In this document: positions 62,187-64,000 of the stretch, in pieces | Layout of the letters: each line of letters opens with the position of its first letter | Position numbering within the stretch: position 1 is the stretch's first letter | Source: Pelodera strongyloides | Taxonomy: Eukaryota > Nematoda > Chromadorea > Rhabditida > Rhabditidae | Assembly: GCA_036852015.1 (NCBI GenBank) | Contig: JAANDG010000195.1 | Location: 62,001-126,000 of the forward strand | Direction: 5' to 3' | DNA: 64,000 bases | The notes under the pieces: generated by a model | What the model saw: only the letters and a program-made list of their open reading frames with translations | Told to the model about the DNA's origin: nothing | Databases searched by the model: none | Position numbers and translations under genes: made by a program

Positions 62187-64000
62187 GTACGTTTTCCACT
62201 TTTTGGTTTTAACCTTTTCTCGCTTCTCCGACTTTACGAAATGTATTTGTGAATGTTGTTTTTGTGCCGTTGGGTGTTCGGAGGTCTTTAAGCCTATCGA
62301 TTTTATTTGTAGAAACATTTCTTGTGACGAAAAGTCACGTCGTGATGCTTTCCTCATTCTACTGTTTATTTGAGGTTATATTTTTGCTGTTCATTTCGTC
62401 AGCTTAGTGAGCTTAGGTCTGTTGTTGTGGTTATTGTTGATTGGGTTTTTAATCGATATTTATTCTCTCCTTATGTGTTCGCAGCTCATTTAGTATAAAA
62501 TATAACTCATTCACTCTTGCAGATTATTGATTTTTTATGAGTTAAACCAATATTGCTCGTTCACGCGTCAGCATGTTCTCGATCCTTTTATTGACATTCT
62601 TTATTTATTTTGATCTGCCTTTGCATTTTTGCAAATCCTACAAAAATTGGCAAATTGTTAATTTTGCAACGGGAACATCTAACTTTAAGGGCGCCCTCAT
62701 TTCTTAGAGAACTGGTATGTTTACCCTAACTCAATCTTTCGTTGAAATCACTTTTGTTGTGGATATTTTGTACGTTTTCCATGCAAAACAGTGACGCACA
62801 CATTCTCTTTCTCCCCGATAATTGATCATCGATTTCTCTCTTTTTTTTCTCTTTGGCCACTTATCTACCTGTCTACGTAATCGGCTTCTACCGTCATACC
62901 TTTATTTTTATCCCCTTGAGCCTAGAGGCGATACTATCGTATGTTCTTTTGTTTGACTATTATTCACCTTCTTTTCATTTCATCTATGGAGGGATAGCCT
63001 TCTTTTATATGCAGTTATCTTGCTAATCCACATGATCTATTCTCAATAGAAGAGGAGATTTACGTAGTCGCATAAATACATATGCTCTGGGTATGCACGT
63101 ATGAGATAGTGAATAGTACCGTAATTTCTCTGAAACGGGAATTGTAATTAAAACATAAAAATATAGTAATTAGGTCAATATCAGTCAGACAGCCATAATC
63201 GTGTATCAATAGCTGTTGTTTTGAGATCCATATTTGTCCTTTGTGGCACTCTGCGAAAGTCTTTTTTAAGTCTCTATGTGGTTTATATAGTAAGGTTTGT
63301 TGCTAAACGGCGTCCTAACAGTAAGGGCATAGGCTGAACAGCATGTTATGTTTACCACATTCCTTTTGCGTGTCGAGAAATCCAAGGCATAATCCAAGGC
63401 CCTTGTGCAGTGCATAAAATCCTATCTTGATTGTCTTACTTGATAACCATCTGGATGAGGGGAGCAAAATTCCCACTTTAGGGTAAGAGAGAAGAGCAGA
63501 ATATATGTGATAGTGAAACTCACCTTTAAAATATTATGAAGATTAGTTTTCCTGGAAATATTCGGTATTCTACTTTCTAACTCTGTTTTCTGCTCTTTCC
63601 TTATAGATCCTAAAGCGATGCTAGCCTAGCTGCAGTAATAATACCTTGCTTCGTTTACTTCATGAGTCGCCGATGATGTTTAGCTACGCGAATTAACTTT
63701 CATCTAACTCTCTGCAGACTGCAACTTAGTGATGTTTATTAGGTTAAATTGTAAGAGCATATTTGAATTTGAATTTACTTCAACTTATGCTGATTATAGT
63801 TTATTTAATGATCATCGCGTGAGCTCGCTAAGCTTACTTCCACCTTGCTCGTGTTCTGTAGTTGCTGTTAGTCGATTTAGCTAGAGAAAGATAATGTTGA
63901 CGACTAGATGTGAAATGTGGTTATGTGGTATGTGGTCCACACTAACTAACTGTAAGAGATGTTTTGGGCTTGATAATGATCTACCTTTCCTTATTTTCGA
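62187..64000 (+). other. gpb-1 first intron, running off the edge
   Basis: AT-rich sequence with no acceptor followed by Gbeta coding sequence that I can find, so the intron exceeds 1.8 kb. I see no repeat element of the listed families in it. Confidence 0.75.

Overview
The window is eukaryotic and almost certainly from a nematode. The evidence is two cuticle collagen genes with the nematode N-terminal layout, a tandem-repeat galectin very like C. elegans LEC-1, a RAB-3 GTPase with its CNC prenylation end, a concentrative nucleoside transporter, and the first coding exon of a G-protein beta subunit identical in kind to gpb-1. All genes have short exons bounded by GT/AG with TTTCAG-type acceptors. 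Several starts lie just after a TTTCAG-like acceptor, as in trans-spliced worm mRNAs, and short TTAGGC (nematode telomere) tracts occur. Introns and intergenic gaps are larger and more repeat-filled than in Caenorhabditis, so another rhabditid-type worm is likely; the species cannot be named from the sequence.

Layout. 1-2178: minus-strand cuticle collagen with an unusually long non-collagenous N-terminus, running off the left edge. 2617-4029: complete minus-strand cuticle collagen in three coding exons. 6578-18523: minus-strand lec-1-like galectin in nine coding exons with kilobase introns full of microsatellites. 18.5-35.7 kb: about 17 kb with no gene I can support, dominated by foldback elements, GA/CT tracts and GC-rich islands. 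35710-38690: plus-strand rab-3, seven coding exons. 38.7-51.7 kb: repeat-rich gap with a large foldback, a tandem duplication carrying a MITE, one orphan coding-like exon (minus, about 45.4 kb) and one possible small secreted peptide gene (50716-50898). 51699-58376: plus-strand CNT/SLC28 nucleoside transporter, sixteen coding exons. 58.4-62.1 kb: repeat-rich intergenic sequence and the GC-rich gpb-1 5' region. 62130-62186: gpb-1 coding exon 1, with its first intron running off the right edge.

The genes are not an operon and do not form one pathway. The exon models were joined by hand; every junction keeps frame (collagen B 308 aa, galectin 282 aa, RAB-3 218 aa, CNT 619 aa). The most distinctive non-genic feature is a group of palindromic, TTAA-bounded MITE families sharing an AGCGAAAT-type terminus. 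Some are stacked end to end on one shared TTAA and some are chimeric. Comparisons with C. elegans are from memory, not from a search.
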